Below are positions 8,877 through 15,897 of a stretch of DNA of 64,000 bases, piece after piece. The position numbers were made by a program, and so were the translations under genes. The DNA comes from Streptomyces sp. NBC_00273 (GTDB lineage: Bacteria > Actinomycetota > Actinomycetes > Streptomycetales > Streptomycetaceae), in contig NZ_CP108067.1 in NCBI RefSeq assembly GCF_036178145.1, positions 4,836,001 through 4,900,000 of the forward strand, written 5' to 3'. The notes under the pieces are model-generated. The model was not told the DNA's origin. It saw only the letters and a program-made list of their open reading frames with translations, and ran no database searches. Position 1 is the stretch's first letter. Each line of letters starts with the position of its first letter.

Positions 8877-9799
8877 GCGGGGCCTCCGGGACCAGCGGAA
8901 TCGGCGGGACGTCCGGGGCGGACGCGCTTGGTGAACTCGTCGTGCCCCGGCCAGCTGAGCACGAGCTCGCCGTCCTCCAGCGTGGCTTGGGCCAGTACCG
9001 GGGCGAGGTCCTGCTCGGCCGCGGCGGCGAGCGCGCCCCCGGCGCTCCCGTACGGCTCCAGCGACCGCAGCGTGGAGATGGTCGGCGGCATCATCAGCAG
9101 CTCGCCCTTGTCGTATCCGGCGGCCGCGTCGGCCGGGCGGATCCACACGGTCCGGTCGGCCTCGGTGGAGGCGTTGCGGGTGCGCTGGCCCTCGGGGAGG
9201 GCGGCGACGAAGAACCAGGTGTCGTAACGGCGCGGCTCGAACTCGGGGGTGATCCAGCGCGCCCAGGCCCCGAGCAGGTCGGAACGCAGCCGCAGGCCGC
9301 GACGGTCGAGGAACTCCGCGAAGGACAGCTCCCGCGCCACGAGGGCCTGCCGGTCGGCCTCCCAGTCGTCGCCGGTGGTGTCACCGACGATCTCGTCCGG
9401 GGTCTGCCCGGCGAGCAGGACGCCCGCCTCCTCGAAGGTCTCCCGTACGGCGCCGCAGACGATGGCCTGGGCGGTACGGGGGTCGGTCCCCAGCCGGGCC
9501 GCCCAGTCCTCCCGGGACGGACCGGCCCAGCCGACCTGGTGCTCCTCGTCGCGGGGATCGACCCCGCCGCCCGGATAGGCGTACGCCCCCCCGGCGAAGG
9601 CCATGGAGGCCCGCCTGCGCAACATGTGCACGGCGGGGCCGTCGGGGGTGTCGCGCAGGAGCATCACGGTGGCGGCGCGCCGCGGCTCCACCGGGACGAG
9701 CGAGCCGTCCGCGAGCGCGCGGATGCGGTCGGGCCACTCCGGCGGGTACCACTGGCCTCCGGCGGGGGGCTGCTGCTGACCATGCTGACCATTCGGCAT
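8873..9799 (-). CDS. NUDIX hydrolase (NUDT19-like, split NUDIX box)
   Basis: A 308-residue NUDIX-family protein. The metal-binding helix GAVRETFEEAGVLL (about 141-154) is separated from the upstream glycine-rich AYPGGGVDP by an insertion of about 35 residues, a layout seen in mammalian NUDT7/NUDT19-like enzymes that act on CoA derivatives. Substrate is uncertain. It opens the coupled NUDIX-MBL-L7/L12-like block and overlaps the MBL gene by 4 bp. A -10-like TAGCAT lies 6 nt before the ATG. Confidence 0.85.
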   Translation of the reverse strand: MPNGQHGQQQPPAGGQWYPPEWPDRIRALADGSLVPVEPRRAATVMLLRDTPDGPAVHMLRRRASMAFAGGAYAYPGGGVDPRDEEHQVGWAGPSREDWAARLGTDPRTAQAIVCGAVRETFEEAGVLLAGQTPDEIVGDTTGDDWEADRQALVARELSFAEFLDRRGLRLRSDLLGAWARWITPEFEPRRYDTWFFVAALPEGQRTRNASTEADRTVWIRPADAAAGYDKGELLMMPPTISTLRSLEPYGSAGGALAAAAEQDLAPVLAQATLEDGELVLSWPGHDEFTKRVRPGRPADSAGPGGPA

Positions 9800-9805
9800 G
9801 GCCGG

Positions 9806-9811
9806 ATGCTA
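9806..9811 (-). promoter_or_regulatory. predicted -10 (TAGCAT) of the NUDIX/MBL operon
   Basis: TAGCAT on the minus strand ends 6 nt before the ATG at 9799, implying transcription begins at or near the start codon. No clear -35 hexamer is seen. Confidence 0.45.
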
Positions 9812-9991
9812 CGGCCATCCGGCCCGATGTTCGAGGGTCCCCCGTCACGGGCGGCCGACACGGTGGCCGACACGCCTGGCCGGCACGCGTGGCCGGCACC
9901 GGCGATCCGGCCGCCGGGGAAGCACGCGGGACGGGCCGGGAACCGCGCGGCGCGCGACCCGGCCCGTCCCGGCGGAACCCGCCCCGAGGGG

Positions 9992-10462
9992 TCAGGCTCC
10001 GGCGACGAGCTCCACCTGGATCTCGACCTCGACCGGGGCGTCCAGCGGCAGGACCGCCACGCCGACCGCGCTGCGGGCGTGGACGCCCTTCTCACCGAGG
10101 ACCTCGCCCAGCAGCTCGCTCGCACCGTTCAGCACGCCCGGCTGGGCCGTGAAGTCGGGGGCGGAGGCGATGAAGCCGACGACCTTCACGACACGCGCGA
10201 TCTTGTCGAGGTCACCGACGACGGACTTGACGGCGGCCAGGGCGTTCAGCGCACAGATCGCCGCCAGCTCCTTGGCCTGCTCCGGCGAGACCTCGGCGCC
10301 GACCTTGCCGGTGATCGGCATGCTGCCCTTGACCATCGGGAGCTGGCCCGCGGTGAAGACGTACGAGCCCGACCGCACGGCGGGCTGGTACGCGGCCAGC
10401 GGCGGGACGACGCCCGGGAGCGTCAGGCCGAGCTCGGCCAGCTTCGCCTCTACGGCGCTCAT
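9992..10462 (-). CDS. RidA-family (YjgF/UK114-like) protein
   Basis: A 156-residue RidA-fold protein of the longer YjgF_endoribonc-like type. Family members deaminate reactive enamine/imine intermediates from PLP enzymes. Recognisable segments are YVFTAGQLPMV, the helical AICALNALAAVKSVVGDLDKI and VGVAVLPLDAPVEVEIQVEL. The canonical catalytic Arg of RidA near the C-terminus (R-x-x-V motif) is not clear; ARSAVGVAVLP may supply it, so catalytic activity is uncertain. It overlaps the DUF4177 gene by 4 bp and is probably co-transcribed with it. Confidence 0.88.
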   Translation of the reverse strand: MSAVEAKLAELGLTLPGVVPPLAAYQPAVRSGSYVFTAGQLPMVKGSMPITGKVGAEVSPEQAKELAAICALNALAAVKSVVGDLDKIARVVKVVGFIASAPDFTAQPGVLNGASELLGEVLGEKGVHARSAVGVAVLPLDAPVEVEIQVELVAGA

Positions 10463-10620
10463 GCCTTCTCCCGCTTGAGGTAGGCCACGAGCTGCTCGGG
10501 GTTGTTCGGGCCGGGCACGACCTGGACGAGCTCCCAGCCGTCCTCGCCCCAGGTGTCCAGGATCTGCTTGGTGGCGTGAACCAGCAGCGGGACCGTCGCG
10601 TATTCGAACTTCTTGGTCAT
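10459..10620 (-). CDS. DUF4177-like small protein
   Basis: A 53-residue protein (MTKKFEYATVPLL...GWELVQVV...VAYLKREKA). The pattern YATVPL...LDTWGEDGWELVQV matches small DUF4177-type proteins of unknown function. It precedes ridA with a 4-bp overlap, an arrangement that recurs in Streptomyces. The ATG at 10620 is supported by a TACCCT hexamer 7 nt upstream; a longer frame to 10683 has no support. No catalytic residues are apparent. Confidence 0.8.
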   Translation of the reverse strand: MTKKFEYATVPLLVHATKQILDTWGEDGWELVQVVPGPNNPEQLVAYLKREKA

Positions 10621-10627
10621 GGGAGCG

Positions 10628-10633
10628 AGGGTA
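10628..10633 (-). promoter_or_regulatory. predicted -10 (TACCCT) for DUF4177-ridA
   Basis: TACCCT on the minus strand stands 7 nt before the ATG at 10620, in the divergent region shared with the ArsA-like operon. No Shine-Dalgarno is present, in line with a leaderless transcript. Confidence 0.45.
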
Positions 10634-10846
10634 GTGCCTGGAGCGCGGGACGCATGCCGCCCCCGGAACCGCCGGTCGGACACCTCACCCGGGCAGGCGC
10701 CGCACCGACCCGGACGGGGGCTCCGACGGGGCCAGGACGGCTCGGACGGCGCCTAGACGGGGCCGATCCGGGTCGAACGTAACGGAGCTCACCCCCGAAC
10801 ACTCCGGCAGAACCACCCGGCACCACCGGAGTCGAACCCGAGGAAT

Positions 10847-10852
10847 TAGGCT
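10847..10852 (+). promoter_or_regulatory. predicted -10 (TAGGCT) of the ArsA-like ATPase operon
   Basis: TAGGCT is followed by 8 nt and then the GTG at 10861. The same hexamer occurs at similar spacing before the pbp gene (15885) and the deaminase-like gene (25814). Confidence 0.45.
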
Positions 10853-10860
10853 CGGACGCT

Positions 10861-11844
10861 GTGAGCAGGCTCCAGGTGGTCAGCGGCAAGGGCGGCACCG
10901 GCAAGACCACGGTCGCCGCAGCACTCGCGCTTGCCCTCGCACGCGAGGGCGGACGGACTCTTCTGGTGGAGGTCGAGGGCAGGCAGGGGCTCGCGCAGCT
11001 CTTCGGCGCCGAGGCCCTCCCCTACGAGGAACGGAAGATCGCCGTGGCGCCCGGCGGGGGCGGTGAGGTCTACGCGCTCGCCATCGACGCCGAACGGGCG
11101 CTGCTGGACTACCTCCAGATGTTCTACAAGCTCGGCTCGGCCGGCCGCGCGCTCAAGAAGCTCGGCGCCATCGACTTCGCGACGACCATCGCCCCCGGGC
11201 TGCGCGACGTGCTGCTGACCGGCAAGGCGTGCGAGGCGGTGCGGCGCAAGGACAAGTCGGGCCGCTACGTCTACGACCACGTGATCATGGACGCGCCACC
11301 GACCGGTCGCATCACCCGGTTCCTGAACGTCAACGACGAGGTGGCGGGCCTGGCCCGGTTCGGGCCGATCCACAACCAGGCCCAGGCCGTCATGAAGGTC
11401 CTCAAGTCCCCCGAGACCGCGGTGCACCTGGTCACCCTCCTGGAGGAGATGCCCGTCCAGGAGACCGCGGACGGCATCGAGGAACTGCGCCAGGCCGGAC
11501 TGCCCGTCGGGCGGGTCGTCGTGAACATGGTCCGGCCGCACCATCTGGACGAGGACACCCTGCGCACCGCGGCCGGCGACCACCGCGCCGAGGTGGCGAA
11601 GTCGCTGTCCCGGGCGGGCCTCGGCGGCGCGCGGCGCGGCGGGCTGGCCGAGCGGCTGGTGGACCCGCTGCTCACGCAGGCCGCCGAGCACGCGAGCCGG
11701 GTGGAGCTGGAGCGGGCGCAGCGTGCCGTACTGGCGGGGCTGGACCTGCCGACGTACGAACTGCCCCTGCTCGGCGCGGGGATGGATCTGGCCGGACTGT
11801 ACGCGCTGGCCAAGGAACTGCGGAAGCAGTCGGTGGCCGAATGA
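10861..11844 (+). CDS. ArsA-like P-loop ATPase, first of a pair
   Basis: A 327-residue SIMIBI-class ATPase related to ArsA/Get3. The deviant Walker A VSGKGGTGKTT is at residues 7-17, and the switch-like DAPPTGR at about 144-150. No arsenite-binding Cys triplet is apparent, so an arsenic role is unlikely. Actinobacterial paired ArsA-like proteins are conserved next to wblA and whiB-like genes; their client is unknown. It overlaps the second ATPase by 4 bp (ATGA at 11841), which suggests stoichiometric production of a heterodimer. Confidence 0.9.
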   Translation: MSRLQVVSGKGGTGKTTVAAALALALAREGGRTLLVEVEGRQGLAQLFGAEALPYEERKIAVAPGGGGEVYALAIDAERALLDYLQMFYKLGSAGRALKKLGAIDFATTIAPGLRDVLLTGKACEAVRRKDKSGRYVYDHVIMDAPPTGRITRFLNVNDEVAGLARFGPIHNQAQAVMKVLKSPETAVHLVTLLEEMPVQETADGIEELRQAGLPVGRVVVNMVRPHHLDEDTLRTAAGDHRAEVAKSLSRAGLGGARRGGLAERLVDPLLTQAAEHASRVELERAQRAVLAGLDLPTYELPLLGAGMDLAGLYALAKELRKQSVAE

Positions 11845-13208
11845 GCGAGGGGGTGGACACCGTGAGCATGGACACTCCGCCGCTGCTGGCGGTCGACCGG
11901 CTGTTGGACGACCGGGAGACCCGGATCATCGTGTGCTGCGGGGCGGGCGGGGTCGGCAAGACCACCACGGCCGCGGCGCTCGGCGTACGGGCGGCCGAGC
12001 GCGGGCGCAAGGCCGTCGTGCTCACCATCGACCCGGCGCGGCGGCTCGCGCAGTCGATGGGGATCGACTCGCTGGACAACACCCCGCGGAAGGTGGAGAC
12101 CGTCGGGGCGGGAGACGGCGAACTCCACGCCATGATGCTGGACATGAAGCGGACCTTCGACGAGATCGTCGAGGCGCACGCGGACGCCGAGCGGGCCCGG
12201 GCCATCCTCGCCAACCCCTTCTACCAGTCCCTGTCGGCCGGCTTCGCGGGCACGCAGGAGTACATGGCGATGGAGAAGCTCGGGCAGCTGCGCGCCCGGG
12301 ACGACTGGGACCTGATCATCGTCGACACTCCGCCGAGCCGGTCCGCGCTGGACTTCCTGGACGCGCCGAAGCGCCTCGGGTCCTTCCTGGACGGGAAGTT
12401 CATCCGGGTGCTGATGGCTCCGGCGAAGGTGGGCGGCCGGGCCGGGATGAAGTTCCTGAATGTCGGCATGTCGATGATGACCGGCACCCTCAGCAAGCTG
12501 ATGGGGGCCTCACTGCTGAAGGACGTCCAGACCTTCGTGGCCGCGATGGACACGATGTTCGGCGGCTTCCGCACGCGCGCGGACGCGACCTTCCGACTGC
12601 TCCAGGCTCCCGGCACGGCCTTCCTGGTGGTCGCCGCGCCCGAAGCGGACGCCCTCCGCGAGGCGGCGTACTTCGTGGAACGGCTGGCCGCGGAGAACAT
12701 GCCGCTGGCCGGCCTGGTGCTGAACCGGGTGCACGGCAGTGGCGCCGACCAGCTGTCCGCCGAGCGGGCGTTGGCCGCCGCAGAGAATCTTGAAGAAGGC
12801 GGCATTGTCGATCAGGAGTCCGGGAAAGCTGGACTTCGTGACTCGGGAGCGGAAGCCACCGAGCCCACTGGAACTGCCGAGACCGCCGGGTCCGCCGAGA
12901 CTGCGCGGACCGCACACAGCGCACGGACCACACGCACCACCCGGACCGCGAACCCTCCCGAGACAGGCTCCCCCGGCACCGAAGGCGATACCGCGGTCGT
13001 CGACCGGATCACGGCAGGACTGCTGCGCCTGCACGCCGAACGCATGCAGGTGATCGCGCGTGAACAGCGCACACGCGATCGGTTCACCTCACTGCACCCC
13101 GAAGTGGCGGTGGCTGAAGTGGCCGCCCTGCCCGGCGATGTGCACGACCTCGCCGGGCTACGGGCCATCGGAGAACGACTCGCGGCCGGGGTGCCGGCCG
13201 GAGCGTAG
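11841..13208 (+). CDS. ArsA-like P-loop ATPase, second of the pair, with low-complexity insert
   Basis: A 455-residue ArsA/Get3-related ATPase with Walker A CGAGGVGKTTT (about 34-44) and switch motif IIVDTPPSRSALDFLD. A Met-rich stretch (MKFLNVGMSMMTGTLSKLMGAS, about 205-226) recalls the hydrophobic substrate-binding helices of Get3-type proteins. Residues about 325-380 form an insert rich in Thr, Ala, Glu and Arg before the conserved C-terminal helix LLRLHAERMQVIAREQRTRDRF. The insert looks disordered and probably recently expanded. The ATG at 11841 overlaps the stop of its partner. Confidence 0.9.
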   Translation: MSEGVDTVSMDTPPLLAVDRLLDDRETRIIVCCGAGGVGKTTTAAALGVRAAERGRKAVVLTIDPARRLAQSMGIDSLDNTPRKVETVGAGDGELHAMMLDMKRTFDEIVEAHADAERARAILANPFYQSLSAGFAGTQEYMAMEKLGQLRARDDWDLIIVDTPPSRSALDFLDAPKRLGSFLDGKFIRVLMAPAKVGGRAGMKFLNVGMSMMTGTLSKLMGASLLKDVQTFVAAMDTMFGGFRTRADATFRLLQAPGTAFLVVAAPEADALREAAYFVERLAAENMPLAGLVLNRVHGSGADQLSAERALAAAENLEEGGIVDQESGKAGLRDSGAEATEPTGTAETAGSAETARTAHSARTTRTTRTANPPETGSPGTEGDTAVVDRITAGLLRLHAERMQVIAREQRTRDRFTSLHPEVAVAEVAALPGDVHDLAGLRAIGERLAAGVPAGA

Positions 13209-13237
13209 GCGTTCGTACGTCGTGGCGGCCGTGTGAT

Positions 13238-13588
13238 CTACCCGGCTGCCGCGTACGTCTCGTACGACACGTCGATCTCCGCGTCTGCATCCATGGTGAG
13301 GATGCCCGTACTGCGCTCGTACTCCGTACGTGCGGTTTCGAGCAGCCGTCGCCACGAGGTGACGGTGGGACGCCGGCGCAGCAGCGCACGTCGTTCCCGC
13401 TCGGTCATTCCGCCCCATACGCCGAACTCGACACGATTGTCGAGCGCGTCGGCCAGGCACTCGGTCCGCACCGGACATCCGGTGCACACCGCCTTGGCCC
13501 TGTTCTGTGCCGCTCCTTGAACGAATAGTTCATCCGGATCGGTAGTGCGGCAGGCTGCCTGCGCACTCCAGTCGGTAACCCAGCCCAT
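13238..13588 (-). CDS. wblA: WhiB-like transcriptional regulator WblA
   Basis: A 116-residue WhiB-like [4Fe-4S] protein. The four ligand Cys are visible (ACRTTDPDELF, then the CTGCPVRTEC cluster), followed by the GVWGG turn and the basic tail ERRALLRRRPTVTSWRRLLETA. In streptomycetes WblA represses antibiotic genes globally and is needed for sporulation; identity is inferred from sequence and position between the ArsA-like pair and pbp. Start MGWVTDWS (13588) is chosen because GGGAGAGGA lies about 10 nt upstream. In-frame starts at 13639 (ATG) and 13645 (GTG) would add 17-19 residues. Confidence 0.93.
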   Translation of the reverse strand: MGWVTDWSAQAACRTTDPDELFVQGAAQNRAKAVCTGCPVRTECLADALDNRVEFGVWGGMTERERRALLRRRPTVTSWRRLLETARTEYERSTGILTMDADAEIDVSYETYAAAG

Positions 13589-13645
13589 CCCGGCGCCGTC
13601 CTCTCCCGAATCGAGGCTCCCCCACGGCGGTAGCGGCATATTCAC

Positions 13646-13990
13646 CGCTGCCAGTTGAGGACGTTACGGAAGGCGGGCACCGTGCAACACCCCCGACGGG
13701 CCCAATCTTGAATGGTCCGAACGGACTATGGGTAAGCGGCAGATCACCCGACGGAGTGATCCGGCGACATGCCCGACCATTACGGCAATTCGGGTGTAAT
13801 CGTCGGTTCGACTTCAGTAGAGGGGCAAGATTCGGACATACGTCCACCCCGTTCGGGAAGGGTGAAAATCAAGCCGAGGGGTTGATGTCGCACCACACTG
13901 CTGTGACAGTTGGGGACAGCTTAGGCCAAGGCATTCGCGCGTGTCCGGCGAATGAGAACGTAGACACCTCACGTTGTTATGCCGTCAAGT
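13646..13990. other. wblA upstream intergenic region
   Basis: About 345 bp with no convincing gene, clearly less GC-rich than its neighbours (runs such as TGGTCCGAACGGACTATG and TTGACTTCAGTAGAGG-like tracts). It probably holds the wblA promoter and regulator sites. GGTCCGAACGGACT near 13711-13724 contains the dyad GTCCG/CGGAC. An IS110 transposase and a small ORF lie beyond it, so any wblA regulatory site more than about 400 bp upstream would have been displaced. Confidence 0.5.
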
Positions 13991-14293
13991 TCAGGGGATG
14001 AGGCCTCCGAACACGGCGCGGTCGTAGAGGCGCTGGTGCCACTCGTTTGCGCCAGAAGCGGGCTTGCTGGTCAGCACGGGATTCGGGCCGGTCTCGATGA
14101 GGTGTAGCAGGGTCCAGGCCACGCCGTAGCAGTCGTCCGGGCCGAAGCAGGAGACGAGAGCCTGCGCCTCGTCCCTAGTGACCGGCTTGGCGATCGCGCG
14201 GAGCTGCTGGTCACGCCGGTCGATCTCTTCTTCGCTCGCGTCCCAGTCGGGGAGCGGGCCGTCATCAACGAACGTCTGCACTTCGGGTCTCAT
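13991..14293 (-). CDS. hypothetical acidic protein next to the IS110 transposase
   Basis: A 100-residue acidic protein starting MRPEVQTFVDDGPLP and ending DRAVFGGLIP, with a central CFGPDDCYGVAWTLLHLIE. No family is recognised; composition resembles small cytosolic immunity-type or accessory proteins, but that is only an impression. The same frame is open upstream to a GTG at 14347 that overlaps the transposase stop by 4 bp. I prefer ATG 14293 because the upstream codons probably belong to the IS end. Either a passenger gene or a neighbour that arrived separately from the IS. Confidence 0.6.
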   Translation of the reverse strand: MRPEVQTFVDDGPLPDWDASEEEIDRRDQQLRAIAKPVTRDEAQALVSCFGPDDCYGVAWTLLHLIETGPNPVLTSKPASGANEWHQRLYDRAVFGGLIP

Positions 14294-14343
14294 GCTCGAA
14301 TGATCGGTCGCCGGCGCCACCGCGAGCAAGGCTTCTTCCCAGG

Positions 14344-15579
14344 TCACGCCGCTTGTGCTTCTGCCGACGACGGTGCCGGGAACGCGGACTGCTCGTCAAA
14401 CAGCTTGTGGTGCTGAAGGCAGTGGTAGAGCTGGCCGATCATGCGGTTGAACACGTTGCGCTGGGCGGCTGCGTGCCAGTCGCCTTCTTCGCGTCGGCGC
14501 CGGTAGTGCGCGTTGGCGCCGGTCGATGCCCTCAGGGAGGCGAAGGCCCAGAGGTAGCCGGCGTGGTTGAGCCGGTCGTTCTTCACCCACCGTCTGGTGA
14601 TGGCGGACTTCTTGCCCGAGGCTCGGGTGATGGGTGAGGAACCGACGTAGGCCTTAAAGCCGCGGGCATCAGCGAGACGGGCGCGGTCGTCTCCGATCTC
14701 GGCAAGAACTCGGGCGGCGAGCTGGATTCCGAGGCCGGGGAAGCTCAGCAGGACCTCGGCGTCCGGGTGCTGGGGGAAGGCTTCTTCCACCGCTTCGGCG
14801 AGCTGGTCTGCAGCGGTGCAGGCCGCATCAAGCTGGATGAGGAGGGCGAGCATCTGCTTGCCGAGCGCATCCTCAACCAACGGCGGCTGGTGGGCCCATT
14901 CGTCTCTGAAGACCTCGCGGAGGCGCTCGGCTTCGGCCTCGACGCCGCGCTGGCGGCCGGCGCGCTTGAGGGCGGCCTGGATCTGGGTGCGGGTCAGACG
15001 TGCGGCCCTGGTCGGGGTCGGCGCGGTCTTGAGGAGTTCGCGGGCTTCGGGGCGGCACAGGCCGTTGGTCCAGGCCGCGAAGGCGGCCAGGGCGGCGGGG
15101 TAGTACTCACGCAGCAGGGAACGGAGCTGGTTGGCGAGCTGCTGCCGGTTCCACAGAGAGTCTTGCTGTGCTCGGGCCAGGACGGCGATCGCGCGGCCGA
15201 GGTCCGAGTCGTCGGGCACGGGCCGGTGCGCGTGCATGTCGGTGCGCAGGATGTTGGCTAGGACCAAGGCGTCGCCGGGGTCTGACTTCTTGCGCGAGAC
15301 GCTGTGTCGGTCGCGGTAGCGGGCAGCGGCCATGGGGTTGATGGCGAACACCTTGCGCTTGCCGGTCCGCAGGACTGCGACCAGCAGGCCGCGGGAGGTC
15401 TCGATCGCGACCGGGATCGGGTCCTCGGCGGTGTCGCCGTACTCGGCGAGCAGTTCCAGCAGGATCTTGTAGCCGGCCGCGTCGTCGGTGATGCGCCGCT
15501 TGGCCAGCAGCTGGCCGGTGTCGTTGACCAAGGCGACGTCGTGGGTTCGTTCTGCCCAGTCGATTCCGCAGTAGATCAA
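14344..15579 (-). CDS. IS110-family transposase (DEDD recombinase)
   Basis: A 411-residue transposase, full length for IS110. The N-terminal RuvC-like DEDD domain has D7 (GIDWAE), E60 (AIETSRG), D100 and D103 (SDPGDA). A coiled helical middle precedes the C-terminal Transposase_20 domain with SFPGLGIQLAARVLAEIGD and the Ser-containing GSSPITRASGKKS (about 313-325), which holds the candidate catalytic Ser. The start is TTG with GGGGAGGG 5 nt upstream. No frameshift or stop interrupts it, so the protein is potentially active. It lies in the wblA/pbp divergent intergenic region. Confidence 0.95.
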   Translation of the reverse strand: MIYCGIDWAERTHDVALVNDTGQLLAKRRITDDAAGYKILLELLAEYGDTAEDPIPVAIETSRGLLVAVLRTGKRKVFAINPMAAARYRDRHSVSRKKSDPGDALVLANILRTDMHAHRPVPDDSDLGRAIAVLARAQQDSLWNRQQLANQLRSLLREYYPAALAAFAAWTNGLCRPEARELLKTAPTPTRAARLTRTQIQAALKRAGRQRGVEAEAERLREVFRDEWAHQPPLVEDALGKQMLALLIQLDAACTAADQLAEAVEEAFPQHPDAEVLLSFPGLGIQLAARVLAEIGDDRARLADARGFKAYVGSSPITRASGKKSAITRRWVKNDRLNHAGYLWAFASLRASTGANAHYRRRREEGDWHAAAQRNVFNRMIGQLYHCLQHHKLFDEQSAFPAPSSAEAQAA

Positions 15580-15790
15580 GATTCCCTCCCCAGATTTCGG
15601 TGTTTGCGCTGGTCACGAGCTCATGCGGGCCACGCAGCGACCTAATCCCAGGACTCGGCACAAGGGCCGGTCCGCCACCTCACTAGCCGTTCGTGACGCC
15701 AGCTCACCCCACGGGCCTCGGTCTCAGCAGGAGCTCAGAAAGCTCGGGCGTATCAAGAGGTCGCCGCGCCGCGCACCCGGTCTACGTTGA
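15580..15790 (-). ncRNA. candidate IS110 bridge-RNA region upstream of the transposase
   Basis: IS110-group elements (IS621 is the model) encode a structured bridge RNA in the non-coding end just upstream of the transposase, with loops that base-pair to target and donor DNA. This window has about 210-300 nt of non-coding DNA exactly there. One short hairpin is visible (GAGCT-CAGAA-AGCTC, 15731-15745). The assignment rests on position and family knowledge, not on a recognised structure. Confidence 0.3.
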
Positions 15791-15884
15791 GGCCTTAACG
15801 GCCCGGCTGCCCTTGGATGTCACGGTCTGGTACTCGAACATCCCGACAGACCCCTGGTCTCGCGGAATGCCGCTAACAACGGAT

Positions 15885-15890
15885 TAGGCT
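15885..15890 (+). promoter_or_regulatory. predicted -10 (TAGGCT) of pbp
   Basis: TAGGCT is followed by seven nucleotides (GCCCCCT) and the ATG at 15898. With no Shine-Dalgarno present, a leaderless message is likely. This promoter sits at the edge of the IS-disrupted intergenic region. Confidence 0.5.
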
Positions 15891-15897
15891 GCCCCCT

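Larger units (their letters stand above)
14344..15790 (-). mobile_element. IS110-family insertion sequence (ends not resolved)
   Basis: The element comprises the intact transposase plus the non-coding DNA on its 5' side (15580 to roughly 15790). IS110 elements normally lack terminal inverted repeats and generate little or no target duplication, and I cannot fix either boundary by eye. The right limit must lie before the pbp promoter at 15885; the left limit lies within about 60 bp of the transposase stop. Comparing an uninterrupted wblA-pbp region would define both. Confidence 0.7.

Noticed and set aside
10861..13208. ArsA-like ATPases as an arsenic resistance locus
   Set aside because: No Cys ligands for arsenite, and no ArsB, ArsC or ArsR nearby. 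These proteins match the conserved wblA-neighbour pair instead.
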